DNA of 42,784 nt from the NCBI RefSeq assembly GCF_920984675.1, contig NZ_CAKLBV010000043.1, positions 1 through 42,784 of the forward strand, read 5' to 3'. The notes under the pieces were generated by a model that had not been told where the DNA came from, made no database searches, and worked only from the letters and a program-made list of their open reading frames with translations. Shown here piece after piece: positions 7,622 through 14,994 of the stretch. The stretch is from Methylobacterium sp. Leaf118. Its GTDB lineage: Bacteria; Pseudomonadota; Alphaproteobacteria; Rhizobiales; Beijerinckiaceae. Both the position numbers and the translations under genes were made by a program. Every line of letters begins with the position of its first letter. Position 1 is the first letter of the stretch.

Positions 7622-8938
7622 ATTTCGGACGGTTTCTGGTCTCCGGCGCTCGGCCTCTTCGCGGTCGTCGCCCTCGTCCTCGCCAACGGCTTCTTCGTCG
7701 CGGCGGAATTTTCCCTCGTCGCGGTGCGACGCAGCCGAATCGCCGAACTCGTCAACGAGGGCCGACTCAACGCGAAGGCGCTCCAGCGCGCCACCGACCG
7801 GCTCGACGCGCATCTTGCCGCGACGCAACTCGGCATCACGATCTCGTCCCTGGCCCTCGGCTGGGTCGGCGAGCCGGCGCTCGCCCACTTGGTCGAGCCG
7901 GCCTTCTTCTGGCTGCCCGAGACGGCCGCCGGCATCACGGCCCACACGATCGCCGTGGCGGTGGCCTTCCTGATCATCACGACGCTACACATCGTTCTCG
8001 GCGAACTCGCCCCGAAGAGCCTCGCGCTCCAGCGCAGCGAGCGCACGGCGCTGGTGATCGTGCGGCCCCTCACCCTGTTCCTGCTCGTCTTCGGGCCGGC
8101 GATCCACTTCCTCAACGGGCTCGGCAACGGCGTGCTGCGGCTGATCGGCCTACGCCCCGGCGAGGGCGAAGGCCACCTGCCCTCCCCGGCCGAACTGAGC
8201 CTTCTCGTCACCGCGAGCCACGAGGCCGGCCTGCTGCACGAGGCGCAGGAGGACGCGGTCGCGCGGATCCTGGCCATCGGCGAGCGGCGCATCCGCGAGA
8301 TCATGACGCCGCGCAACGAGGTCGACTGGGTCGATCTCGATGACAGCCAAGAGGCGATGATCGAGGCGGTGCGCGCCTGCCGCCACGAGCAGATCGTGGT
8401 GAGCCGCTCGCAGATCGACGATGTGGTCGGCGTCCTGCGCAAGCAGGACCTGCTCGATCAGGTTCTCGACGGCAAGACCCTCGACATGAAGGCCGCCACC
8501 CGCGAGCCCATCGTCGTCCACGAGGGTCTGGCGATCCTCAAGGTGCTGGAGATGTTCCAGACCAAGCCGGTGCGCATGGCGATCGTGGTGGACGAGTACG
8601 GGAGCCTGGAGGGCATCGTCACCCAGACCGACCTCCTCGAGGCCATGGCCGGCGAGATCCCCGAGCCCGGCGAGGAGAAGATGGTGGTGGAGCGCGAGGA
8701 CGGCTCGCTGCTCATCGACGGGATGATGCCGGTCGGCGACGCCCTGGACCGCCTCGGCTTCTCCGACAAACCGCGCTCGGACGACTTCTCGACCCTCGCG
8801 GGCTTCGTCATCGTGCAGCTCGGCCGCATCCCCACCGAGGGCGACGCGATCGAGGTGCAGGGCTGGCGCATCGAGGTGATCGACATGGACGGACGGCGCA
8901 TCGACAAGGTGCTGGCCCAGCGGCTGGCGGAGGCGTGA
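7622..8938 (+). CDS. CNNM (DUF21)-CBS-CorC/HlyC family membrane protein, apparent ATT start
   Basis: This 438-residue protein belongs to the family once annotated as hemolysins and now linked to Mg2+/Co2+ efflux. The N-terminal CNNM domain has three or four membrane segments (ALGLFAVVALVLANGFFV at the start, then IAVAVAFLIITTLHIVLGELAPK). A CBS pair covers about residues 200-320 (GERRIREIMTPRNEV; RMAIVVDEYGSLEGIVTQTD). A CorC_HlyC domain covers about 340-425. The start is odd. No ATG, GTG or TTG is in frame between the stop at 7469 and GTG 7724, and 7724 would remove the first membrane helix. GGAGG at 7612-7616 sits 5 nt before ATT 7622. A frameshift from ATG 7603 is the alternative. The sirtuin gene begins 10 bp downstream. 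Confidence 0.85.
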   Translation: MSDGFWSPALGLFAVVALVLANGFFVAAEFSLVAVRRSRIAELVNEGRLNAKALQRATDRLDAHLAATQLGITISSLALGWVGEPALAHLVEPAFFWLPETAAGITAHTIAVAVAFLIITTLHIVLGELAPKSLALQRSERTALVIVRPLTLFLLVFGPAIHFLNGLGNGVLRLIGLRPGEGEGHLPSPAELSLLVTASHEAGLLHEAQEDAVARILAIGERRIREIMTPRNEVDWVDLDDSQEAMIEAVRACRHEQIVVSRSQIDDVVGVLRKQDLLDQVLDGKTLDMKAATREPIVVHEGLAILKVLEMFQTKPVRMAIVVDEYGSLEGIVTQTDLLEAMAGEIPEPGEEKMVVEREDGSLLIDGMMPVGDALDRLGFSDKPRSDDFSTLAGFVIVQLGRIPTEGDAIEVQGWRIEVIDMDGRRIDKVLAQRLAEA

Positions 8939-8948
8939 CCGTTCTCGG

Positions 8949-9662
8949 ATGCGTGCGGACTCGCTCTTCATCCTGACGGGCGCCGGCATCTCGGCCGAGA
9001 GCGGGCTCGGCACGTTCCGCGACCGGGGCGGGATCTGGAGCCGGTTCGATCCGATGCGGCTGGCGACGCCCGAAGCCTTCGCCGCCGAACCGGTTCTGGT
9101 GCACGAATTCTACAACCTGCGCCGCCGCAACGCGCGGGAGGCCAGGCCGAACCCGGCCCACGCGGCCCTGGCGCGGCTCGAAGCGGGGCTGTCGCAGGCG
9201 GGCGGCCGGCTGTTCCTGTGCACGCAGAACGTCGACGACCTGCACGAGCGCGCCGGCTCCCGCGCCGTCGTCCACATGCACGGCGAATTGGCCAAGGCCC
9301 GCTGCCTCTCCTGTGAAGCCGTGCATCCCTGGGAGGACGACCTCTCCGTCGACACGCCGTGTCCCGCTTGCGGGCGGAGCGGCGGGATGCGGCCGGACGT
9401 GGTGTGGTTCGGCGAGATGCCCCATCATCTCGACGCCATCGACGCGGCGCTGGCGGCGGCCGACCGGTTCGTCGCGATCGGCACCTCGGGGGCGGTCTAC
9501 CCGGCGGCGGGCTACGTCGCGCAGGCGCGCCAGCGCGGCATCCCGACCCTCGCCCTGAACCTGGAGGCCGCCGACAATGCCGGCCTGTTCGAGGCGACGC
9601 GGCTCGGACCCGCGAGCGTCACGGTGCCGGCCTTCGTCGCGGCGCTTCTCGACGGACGGTAA
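8949..9662 (+). CDS. Sir2 family NAD-dependent protein deacylase (CobB/SIRT5-like)
   Basis: This 237-residue sirtuin uses NAD+ to remove acyl groups from lysines, giving nicotinamide and O-acyl-ADP-ribose. Visible motifs are GAGIS (11-15), TFRDRGGIW, TQNVDDLH (92-99), catalytic His111 in HMHGE, and the zinc ligands Cys119, Cys122, Cys138 and Cys141. Tyr55 and Arg58 in FYNLR match the Y-x-x-R pair that gives CobB and SIRT5 activity on succinyl- and malonyl-lysine, so deacylation of negatively charged acyl groups is plausible. It is probably cytoplasmic. It starts 10 bp after the CNNM gene and is likely cotranscribed. A strong hairpin follows the stop. Confidence 0.92.
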   Translation: MRADSLFILTGAGISAESGLGTFRDRGGIWSRFDPMRLATPEAFAAEPVLVHEFYNLRRRNAREARPNPAHAALARLEAGLSQAGGRLFLCTQNVDDLHERAGSRAVVHMHGELAKARCLSCEAVHPWEDDLSVDTPCPACGRSGGMRPDVVWFGEMPHHLDAIDAALAAADRFVAIGTSGAVYPAAGYVAQARQRGIPTLALNLEAADNAGLFEATRLGPASVTVPAFVAALLDGR

Positions 9663-9668
9663 CGGACG

Positions 9669-9699
9669 CTGCGGGGCCGGGATCGTCCCGGCTCCGCAG
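9669..9699 (+). terminator. terminator hairpin of the sirtuin gene
   Basis: CTGCGGGGCCGGGA pairs with TCCCGGCTCCGCAG with one G-T wobble, giving a 14-bp stem with a TCG loop, 7 bp after the stop codon. Confidence 0.65.
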
Positions 9700-9716
9700 G
9701 CGCGACACGGATCATA

Positions 9717-9753
9717 CCAAATCCGGTTGATCCCTTCGGGACGGCGGATTTGG
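9717..9753. repeat. REP-like palindromic intergenic element
   Basis: CCAAATCCG (9717-9725) and CGGATTTGG (9745-9753) form a 9-bp stem, with an inner TCCC-ttc-GGGA hairpin. The flanking text (atcataccaaatccggttga) resembles short repeats that I associate with Methylobacterium intergenic regions. Dispersion in the genome cannot be tested here. Confidence 0.4.
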
Positions 9754-9780
9754 GCTTCGCTCAAACGCCGCGCGGGCTTG

Positions 9781-9823
9781 CCTGATCCGGGCTCCGCCTT
9801 GATCGAGCGGAGCCCGGATCAGG
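9781..9823. terminator. perfect 17-bp inverted repeat, probable bidirectional terminator
   Basis: CCTGATCCGGGCTCCGC (9781-9797) and its exact complement (9807-9823) flank a 9-nt loop. The right arm includes the stop codon of the minus-strand gene at 9819, so the hairpin forms right at its 3' end. It can also stop readthrough from the sirtuin side. Confidence 0.65.
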
Positions 9824-10172
9824 CGTCGAGCTGGTCGTCGTCCTCGTCGTCGATATCGACCAGGAACACGATGTCGGCCTCGTCCTCCTCGCCGTCATCG
9901 GCATCGTCGTCGTTGGCCGAAGCGTGCTTCGGATCGGGCTCGAAATCGCCCTCGCCCTGATCGGCGGCGAGCGCCTCGTCGAATTCGTCGATTTCGTCCT
10001 GGCTGGCCGGGCGGACCTTGAGTTCGGAGGTGCCGTTCCAGATCGGGGTGCCGTCGACCGTCAGCGAGCGGATGTCTTCCTTGAAGCCGTCGCAGGTGAA
10101 CAGGTCGCGGGCGGTCGCCTCGTCGCCGTTGATGACCGCGACGGCGGTGCCGTCGATCTCGAGGGTGAACAT
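9819..10172 (-). CDS. small hypothetical protein with poly-acidic C-terminal tail
   Basis: The 117-residue protein has a compact N-terminal part (MFTLEIDGTAVAVINGDEATARDLF, near residues 1-60). A tail of about 55 residues follows, in which Asp and Glu make up roughly half the positions, ending in DIDDEDDDQLDA. The N-terminus reads like a small beta-rich domain but I do not recognise the family. ATG 10172 is preceded by AGGA at 8 nt; a longer form from 10220 would add Pro- and His-containing residues with no support. The very acidic tail could bind basic proteins or metal ions, but nothing in the sequence proves this. It is probably cotranscribed with the hydrolase gene upstream (stop at 10326). 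Confidence 0.65.
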   Translation of the reverse strand: MFTLEIDGTAVAVINGDEATARDLFTCDGFKEDIRSLTVDGTPIWNGTSELKVRPASQDEIDEFDEALAADQGEGDFEPDPKHASANDDDADDGEEDEADIVFLVDIDDEDDDQLDA

Positions 10173-10325
10173 CGGCAGGATCCTCGTATGCGAGTGAGGC
10201 TCGGCGGGTCCCCGGGCCATCCCGGCGGGCCACGCCGCGCGCGCTTGTAGGCCGCTCGGGCCGGATTCGTCGATTGGCCCGTAACCCCTTTTCCCGACGT
10301 TCCGGTGAAGGTGGGGGCCCTGCGG

Positions 10326-11360
10326 CTAGGTTCCGCCCGCGCTGCCACGGGCGATGGCGCGTTTGACCACGCCCTGGACCTCCCGGTTCGACAGGAACAG
10401 GTCGTGGTTGAACAGGCCGCCGCCGTAATCCGAGGCGTCGGCCACCCGGACGCCGAGGGATTCCAGGCGCTCGCGGTCGGCAGCGCCGGCCCGCACCACG
10501 CCGCCGGCGATGGCGCCGGACAGTTCCAGGGCCCGGTCGTTGGTGGCCGAGATCACGGTGATGCGCTTGGCGTCGGGCCCGAGACGCTCGACCCCGCTGG
10601 CGAACAGGTCGATGTCGATGTCGGGCGCGGCGAGCACCACCGCGCCGATGCGGGCCACCGCCGCCTCCCCGACCTCGACCCGCAGCATCCGCAGGGTCTC
10701 GAGGGTCAGCAGGGTCCCCATCGAATGGGCGACGATGTGGATGCGCCCGCCGCTCGGCGTGGTGGCGAAGGCCTTGAGCAGGTCCTCGAAGGCGTCGCGC
10801 GACCAGAGCGCGCTCTCGCGATCGTAGCCGTAATCGAAGGTGGCGGCGGCCGAGGGCCACGTGAACAGGGCCGAGGCTCCGGAAAAGCGCACCCCGTCGG
10901 AGAGCCGCGCCGCGCTGACGGCCGCGGATTCGAAGCTCTCTCGGTAGCCGTGGACGTAGATCAGCACGTCGCGCCCGAAGGCGGCCTGGGCGAAGGCGGC
11001 GGCCGCGGCCGGTCCCGTCGTGACCTCCCCGACCGAGCGCACGCCCCAATCGCCCGAGACGACGGACGACACCTTGCCGATCAGCGAGCGGTCGGGCGCG
11101 GACATGCGGGCTTCGGCGAAGCTCAGGCCCCGGCCCCGGTCGGAACCGAAGAAGGGCGAGCGCGGCGGCGTCCCGGTCGCGGGCCGGCGGGTGGTGGCGA
11201 CCAGTAGCACCGGGCTCACGTCCAGGGCCGATTGCGTCTCCGCGACGGTGCCGGTGGCGAGACCATCCATGACGCAGGCGGACAGGGCAGGCGCGAGAGC
11301 AGCAACGGTCGCGAAGCCGAGGAACGAGCGGCGGGTCGCGTCGGCGGATTCGATCGGCAT
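10326..11360 (-). CDS. exported alpha/beta hydrolase, DUF900 type
   Basis: The 344-residue protein begins with a twin-arginine-like signal (TRRSFLGFATVAALAPALSAC). The Cys at its end could also act as a lipobox, so export to the periplasm, perhaps as a lipoprotein, is likely. The hydrolase domain starts with VSPVLLVATTRRP and has an oxyanion-region stretch VLIYVHGYRESF, the nucleophile elbow AHSMGT near residue 205, and a late Asp in APDIDIDLF. These fit the DUF900 alpha/beta hydrolase family. The substrate is unknown; an esterase or lipase activity is plausible. ATG 11360 places the signal peptide close to the N-terminus; upstream in-frame starts would bury it. Confidence 0.8.
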   Translation of the reverse strand: MPIESADATRRSFLGFATVAALAPALSACVMDGLATGTVAETQSALDVSPVLLVATTRRPATGTPPRSPFFGSDRGRGLSFAEARMSAPDRSLIGKVSSVVSGDWGVRSVGEVTTGPAAAAAFAQAAFGRDVLIYVHGYRESFESAAVSAARLSDGVRFSGASALFTWPSAAATFDYGYDRESALWSRDAFEDLLKAFATTPSGGRIHIVAHSMGTLLTLETLRMLRVEVGEAAVARIGAVVLAAPDIDIDLFASGVERLGPDAKRITVISATNDRALELSGAIAGGVVRAGAADRERLESLGVRVADASDYGGGLFNHDLFLSNREVQGVVKRAIARGSAGGT

Positions 11361-11627
11361 GTCTGACCCCGGAAGACCGGCCGCGGACCGGCATCGGGCC
11401 GGAACGGGCCGTGTCCTCTGGCGCATGATCTTGACCGTGGCGGGGCACGAACGATTCTTCCTGTCCGCGCGCCTGACGCGACCCCTTTGCACACTCTCCT
11501 ACCGGCCCGACCCGCGGCCGCCGCCTCCGCGGGGCATGGGGATGCCCGAAGGCCGGCGGCCATCACGCTCGAGCGATTGCCCGGGAACTTGCCGCGATGG
11601 GCCTCGACGCCGGAGGGCGACCCCGGC

Positions 11628-12632
11628 ATGAAGGGCAGCATGAACGCCCCTGCCCTCCCCGACATGGACTCGATCCGCGAGCGGCTCCTCGCCGGAGACC
11701 GCGCGGCTCTGGCCCGCGCCATCACGCTGGCCGAGTCGCGCCGCGCCGATCACCGGGCGGCGGTGCGCGACCTGATCGACGCGGTGCTGCCGCGGACCGG
11801 GAACGCCATCCGTGTCGGCATCACCGGCGTGCCCGGGGTCGGCAAGTCCACCACGATCGATGCGCTGGGCTCTCTGCTGACCGAGGCCGGCCACAAGGTG
11901 GCAGTGCTCGCCGTGGATCCCTCCTCGACCCGCACCGGCGGCTCGATCCTCGGCGACAAGACGCGGATGGCCCGCCTCGCCCACGATCGCAACGCCTTCA
12001 TCCGGCCCTCGCCCTCGTCGGGCACGCTCGGCGGCGTGGCGGCCAAGACCCGCGAGACCATGCTCCTGTGCGAGGCGGCGGGCTTCGATGTGATCCTCGT
12101 CGAGACGGTCGGCGTCGGCCAGTCGGAGACGGCGGTGGCGGACCTGACCGACTTCTTCCTGGTGCTGATGCTGCCGGGCGCCGGCGACGAGCTTCAGGGC
12201 ATCAAGAAGGGCATCCTCGAACTCGCCGACATGATCGCGGTCAACAAGGCCGATGACGGCGAGGGTGAACGTCGGGCCAGCGCCGCGGCGTCCGAGTACC
12301 GCGCGGCGCTCCATATCCTCACGCCGGCCTCCGCCACCTGGACGCCGCCGGTGATCACCATCTCGGGCTTGCACGGCAAGGGGCTCGACGGGCTCTGGTC
12401 GCGGATCGAGGATCACCGCCAGAAGCTCACCGCGACGGGCGAGATCGAGAAGCGGCGCCGGGAGCAGGACGTGAAGTGGATGTGGGCGCTGGTCCACGAG
12501 CGGCTGCACCAGCGCCTCGTCGGCAGCGCCGAGGTGCGCAAGGCGACCGCGGCGGCGGAGAAATCGGTGGCCGCGGGCGAGCATTCCCCGGCGGCGGGCG
12601 CCCAGACCATCGCCGCGCTGATCGGGCTGTGA
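11628..12632 (+). CDS. meaB: MeaB, GTPase chaperone of methylmalonyl-CoA mutase
   Basis: This 334-residue G3E-family GTPase protects and reactivates adenosylcobalamin-dependent methylmalonyl-CoA mutase, and is needed for the ethylmalonyl-CoA pathway during C1 and C2 growth. The sequence matches the Methylobacterium extorquens MeaB that I remember almost residue for residue. Features are Walker A GVPGVGKS (67-74), the DPSSTRTGGSILGDKTRM switch region, the ETVGVGQSE Walker B segment, NKAD for guanine recognition, and the C-terminal dimerisation helix. ATG 11628 has GGAGGG 10 nt upstream; ATG 11640 is also possible. The mutase genes are not in the window. A truncated peptidase gene follows 7 bp downstream. 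Confidence 0.96.
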   Translation: MKGSMNAPALPDMDSIRERLLAGDRAALARAITLAESRRADHRAAVRDLIDAVLPRTGNAIRVGITGVPGVGKSTTIDALGSLLTEAGHKVAVLAVDPSSTRTGGSILGDKTRMARLAHDRNAFIRPSPSSGTLGGVAAKTRETMLLCEAAGFDVILVETVGVGQSETAVADLTDFFLVLMLPGAGDELQGIKKGILELADMIAVNKADDGEGERRASAAASEYRAALHILTPASATWTPPVITISGLHGKGLDGLWSRIEDHRQKLTATGEIEKRRREQDVKWMWALVHERLHQRLVGSAEVRKATAAAEKSVAAGEHSPAAGAQTIAALIGL

Positions 12633-12639
12633 CGCGGGC

Positions 12640-12828
12640 GTGAGCCGCCTGCTCGTCACCGGCTTCGGCCCGTTTCCCCGGGTGCCCGACAATCCGAGCG
12701 CCCGGGTGGCGCGGCGGCTCGCCGCCCTGCCGCGGCTGCGCCTCGTCCTCGCGGGGGCGGGCGGGGACCCGGCCGCCGCCCACCTCGCCGCGACCCTGCG
12801 CGCGGCCTTCGCCGACGGCGCGTCATAG
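12640..12828 (+). pseudogene. truncated pyroglutamyl-peptidase I (C15) remnant
   Basis: The 62 codons from GTG 12640 begin SRLLVTGFGPF and continue with VPDNPSARVARRLAALP, the typical N-terminus of pyrrolidone-carboxylate peptidase, which removes N-terminal pyroglutamate. The family is normally about 200 residues with a Glu-Cys-His triad further on. Here the frame ends at TCATAG and the rest is absent from all three frames downstream, where the convergent GNAT gene already lies (its stop is at 12823). The triad residues are therefore missing. I read it as a gene cut by deletion, still placed 7 bp behind meaB. Confidence 0.7.
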
Positions 12829-13314
12829 GAAGCGATGCATCACCCACGCGTCGACCGGCCCGTGGACCGGATGGCGGAACACGCCGGGCAGACGACCCAC
12901 CGCGACGAGGCCGAGGCTCGTCCACAGGGCCACCGCGCGGGTGTTCGTCGCGACCACGAGGTTGAACTGCATGGCCGAGAACCCGGCCGCGCGGGCCGCC
13001 TCGAAGGAGTGCAGGCCCATCGCCCGCGCGACGCCCCGGCCCTGCGCCTCGGGATGCGTCGCGTAGCTGCCGTTGGCGACGTGGTCGCCGGCCCCGCGCT
13101 GGTTGGCGCGCAGGTAATAGCTGCCGAGCACGCGGCCCTCGCCGGCCGCGACGAAGACCCGGTGATCCGGCGCGAACCACGCGGCGAGCGCCTGCTCCGC
13201 GGTCCCGTCGCGGGGCAGCGCAAACACCGCGCCGGCCCGCAGGATCGGCTCGAGGATCGCCCAGATCGCATCGCGGTCGGCGGGCGTGGCCGGGCGGATA
13301 TGGAGGTCGGTCAT
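12823..13314 (-). CDS. GNAT family N-acetyltransferase
   Basis: The 163-residue protein has the GNAT fold: N-terminal IRPATPADRDAIWAIL, then VLGSYYLRANQRG (beta4), the acetyl-CoA pyrophosphate loop EAQGRGVARAMG near 95-106, and NTRAVALWTSLGL near 130-140. This last part resembles the YncA/phosphinothricin-acetyltransferase group, which acetylate small amines or amino acid analogues. ATG 13314 was chosen because it opens directly into the domain; the frame is open further upstream but that part is out-of-frame overlap with the GAF gene. Its 3' end overlaps the end of the peptidase remnant by 6 bp, so it may have come in with the deletion. Substrate unknown. Confidence 0.85.
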   Translation of the reverse strand: MTDLHIRPATPADRDAIWAILEPILRAGAVFALPRDGTAEQALAAWFAPDHRVFVAAGEGRVLGSYYLRANQRGAGDHVANGSYATHPEAQGRGVARAMGLHSFEAARAAGFSAMQFNLVVATNTRAVALWTSLGLVAVGRLPGVFRHPVHGPVDAWVMHRFL

Positions 13315-13349
13315 CCGCGGGTCGTTCGTCAGGGGGAGCGGGCGGCCCG

Positions 13350-13862
13350 TCAATGGGAGGCGCCGGCCAGGACCGGCGGCCCCCGCAGGCGCGCCACGGC
13401 GTCCGCGGCCTGACGCGCGAGCGCCTCGATGCGGGCGGCCGCCGCCGCGTCGAGCAGGACCATGGCGCACCAATAGGCGCCGAGCGCCGCGAAGGGCTCG
13501 GGCGAGCCGATCGGAACCATGACGAGGCTGCGGATCGCCTTGCTGGCATAGGGCGCGACCGGCACCCGGGGATCGCGGGCGATGTCCGGGACGATCACCG
13601 TCTGGTCGTTCAGCATCGCCCAGCCCGAGACGCAGGCCTCGAGCGGGAAGCGGCAGCCCATCCACAGGGGCTCGACGGCATCCTCGGCGACGTAGACGCA
13701 GCTTCCCCCCTCCCGCAGCACGACGGCGATGCCGTCCGAGCCGGCGATGCGCCGGGCCGTCTGCCGCAGCACCGTGACGACCTCGTTCAGGGATCCGGCC
13801 ATCGCCATCAGCTCGGCGGTCCGCTGCAGATGCGGATCGGAAGGGAAACGCTCGTCAACCAT
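13350..13862 (-). CDS. single GAF-domain protein
   Basis: The 170-residue protein is essentially one GAF domain. It has an N-terminal helix (LQRTAELMAMAGSLNEVVTVLRQTARRI), then the GAF core GIAVVLREGG...VSGWAMLNDQTVIVPDIARDPRV and a closing helix RIEALARQAADAVARL. GAF domains bind small ligands or redox groups and usually signal to a partner domain. No kinase, cyclase or HTH part is fused here, so it would need a partner in trans. ATG 13862 gives a natural N-terminus. The gene ends 35 bp before the GNAT start and could be in one operon with it. Ligand unknown. Confidence 0.8.
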   Translation of the reverse strand: MVDERFPSDPHLQRTAELMAMAGSLNEVVTVLRQTARRIAGSDGIAVVLREGGSCVYVAEDAVEPLWMGCRFPLEACVSGWAMLNDQTVIVPDIARDPRVPVAPYASKAIRSLVMVPIGSPEPFAALGAYWCAMVLLDAAAAARIEALARQAADAVARLRGPPVLAGASH

Positions 13863-13935
13863 CCGCGCAGCCTAGACCGTTTGGCGCAGCTGTACAGGCG
13901 CCGGCCGCCGCACGGGCGACGCCGGCGGGTCATTC

Positions 13936-14754
13936 TCACCCGCCCTGCGGACCCTGCGGCAGGGCCGCCCGGGCGTTCGCGTCCGCCGCATCGGGCAAGA
14001 AATCGATCCGCCCCCAGCCCGGTAGCTTGAGGGCCGGGCGACGCCAGTCGAGGCCGGCCACGGCGCCGAGCAGGTTGATCTCCAACCCGTCGACCCAGCC
14101 GAGCGTGAGCCCGGCATAGCCCTGGAGCGACAGGCGCAGACCCGTGCCGCTCGGCGTGCGTTCGGCGAAGCGGCCGGTCGGCGTCCAATCCTTGCCGAGC
14201 GCCGTCGGCGGCAGCGGCACGTCGTTGTCGGGGATGCGGGCGACGATATGGGCCGCGAAGGTGTTCGAGTTCGGCCCCGGCCAAGCCCGGTACGAGCCGA
14301 GGCTGCGATGGGGATAGTCGGCCACCGCGGCCCGGATCTCGGGGATCGCCCGGGCCGCCGCCGCGCCGTCGAGGGCGAGCACCGGCTCCGGTGCATTGCC
14401 GAACCAGCGCCCGTCGGGGGCGTAGGCGTCGGTGCGCACCGGCGGCCCCCAGCCGACCACGTCGTAGCGGGTGTAGCGGGGCGCGCCCGCCTCCTTCACG
14501 ACCACCCAGCTGTGATGGGCGAAGATGCCCCGCCAGCGTCCGACCCGGGCGGCGTAGACCCGCACCACCGCCTCCGGCTTGGCGGCGGCGGGCGGCAGCA
14601 GGCCCGCGCTCGACCAGTCGGCCGTCGACCAGGTCTCGGCGCGGCCGCCCTTGGCCGTCCACCAGAGGGCGTGGGTCGCAAGCGGGACGAGGAAGACAAG
14701 GACGAGACCGAGGAGGAGCAAGCGCAGGGTGGCGAACAGCATGTCGGCGATCAT
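13936..14754 (-). CDS. DUF3750 domain protein with N-terminal membrane anchor
   Basis: The 272-residue protein has one N-terminal membrane segment (LLLLGLVLVFLVPLATHALWW), then a large soluble domain. That domain has AARVGRWRGIFAHHSWVVVKEAG and SLGSYRAWPGPNSNTFAAHIVAR, the conserved blocks of DUF3750. The Arg/His/Asn-rich invariant patches suggest an enzyme on the periplasmic side, but no reaction is known to me. It is divergent from the TonB receptor gene (240 bp apart). The operator-like repeats at 14933 belong nearer to the receptor. Confidence 0.8.
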   Translation of the reverse strand: MIADMLFATLRLLLLGLVLVFLVPLATHALWWTAKGGRAETWSTADWSSAGLLPPAAAKPEAVVRVYAARVGRWRGIFAHHSWVVVKEAGAPRYTRYDVVGWGPPVRTDAYAPDGRWFGNAPEPVLALDGAAAARAIPEIRAAVADYPHRSLGSYRAWPGPNSNTFAAHIVARIPDNDVPLPPTALGKDWTPTGRFAERTPSGTGLRLSLQGYAGLTLGWVDGLEINLLGAVAGLDWRRPALKLPGWGRIDFLPDAADANARAALPQGPQGG

Positions 14755-14932
14755 GGACGGCTTATGTCAGGACCGGCCCCGTCCCCGGCAAGCGCCGCTT
14801 TGCCGCGCTCCGCCGTTCCAGGTGGTCGCCCCGTGCCGGCGCGCACGCGGGGGCGGCGGCTGATGCAAGCCGGCCACAGATGCATGCCGGCCACATCGGC
14901 CCGCCCGCGATGCGACGGGGCCGGAGGGGTAC

Positions 14933-14972
14933 TTGCAACATTGTAACATTCAGGAGATGAAACATTGTAACG
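14933..14972 (+). promoter_or_regulatory. iterated octamer upstream of the znuD-like gene, candidate metal-regulator site
   Basis: Five consecutive octamers read TTGCAACA, TTGTAACA, TTCAGGAG, ATGAAACA and TTGTAACG. The 11-mer AACATTGTAAC therefore occurs twice, 24 bp apart, ending 23 bp before the receptor start. The first copy with its flank (AACATTGTAACATT) matches 11 of 14 positions of the Zur-type palindrome AATGTTATAACATT as I remember it. The repeats are plain; the Zur link is inference. Confidence 0.45.
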
Positions 14973-14994
14973 TGACGGGAAGAGGTCGGGCAGG

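Noticed and set aside
12835..13413. Continuation of the peptidase in another frame past 12828
   Set aside because: No pyroglutamyl-peptidase motif (Glu, Cys or His region) appears in any plus-strand frame; the GNAT gene occupies this stretch.
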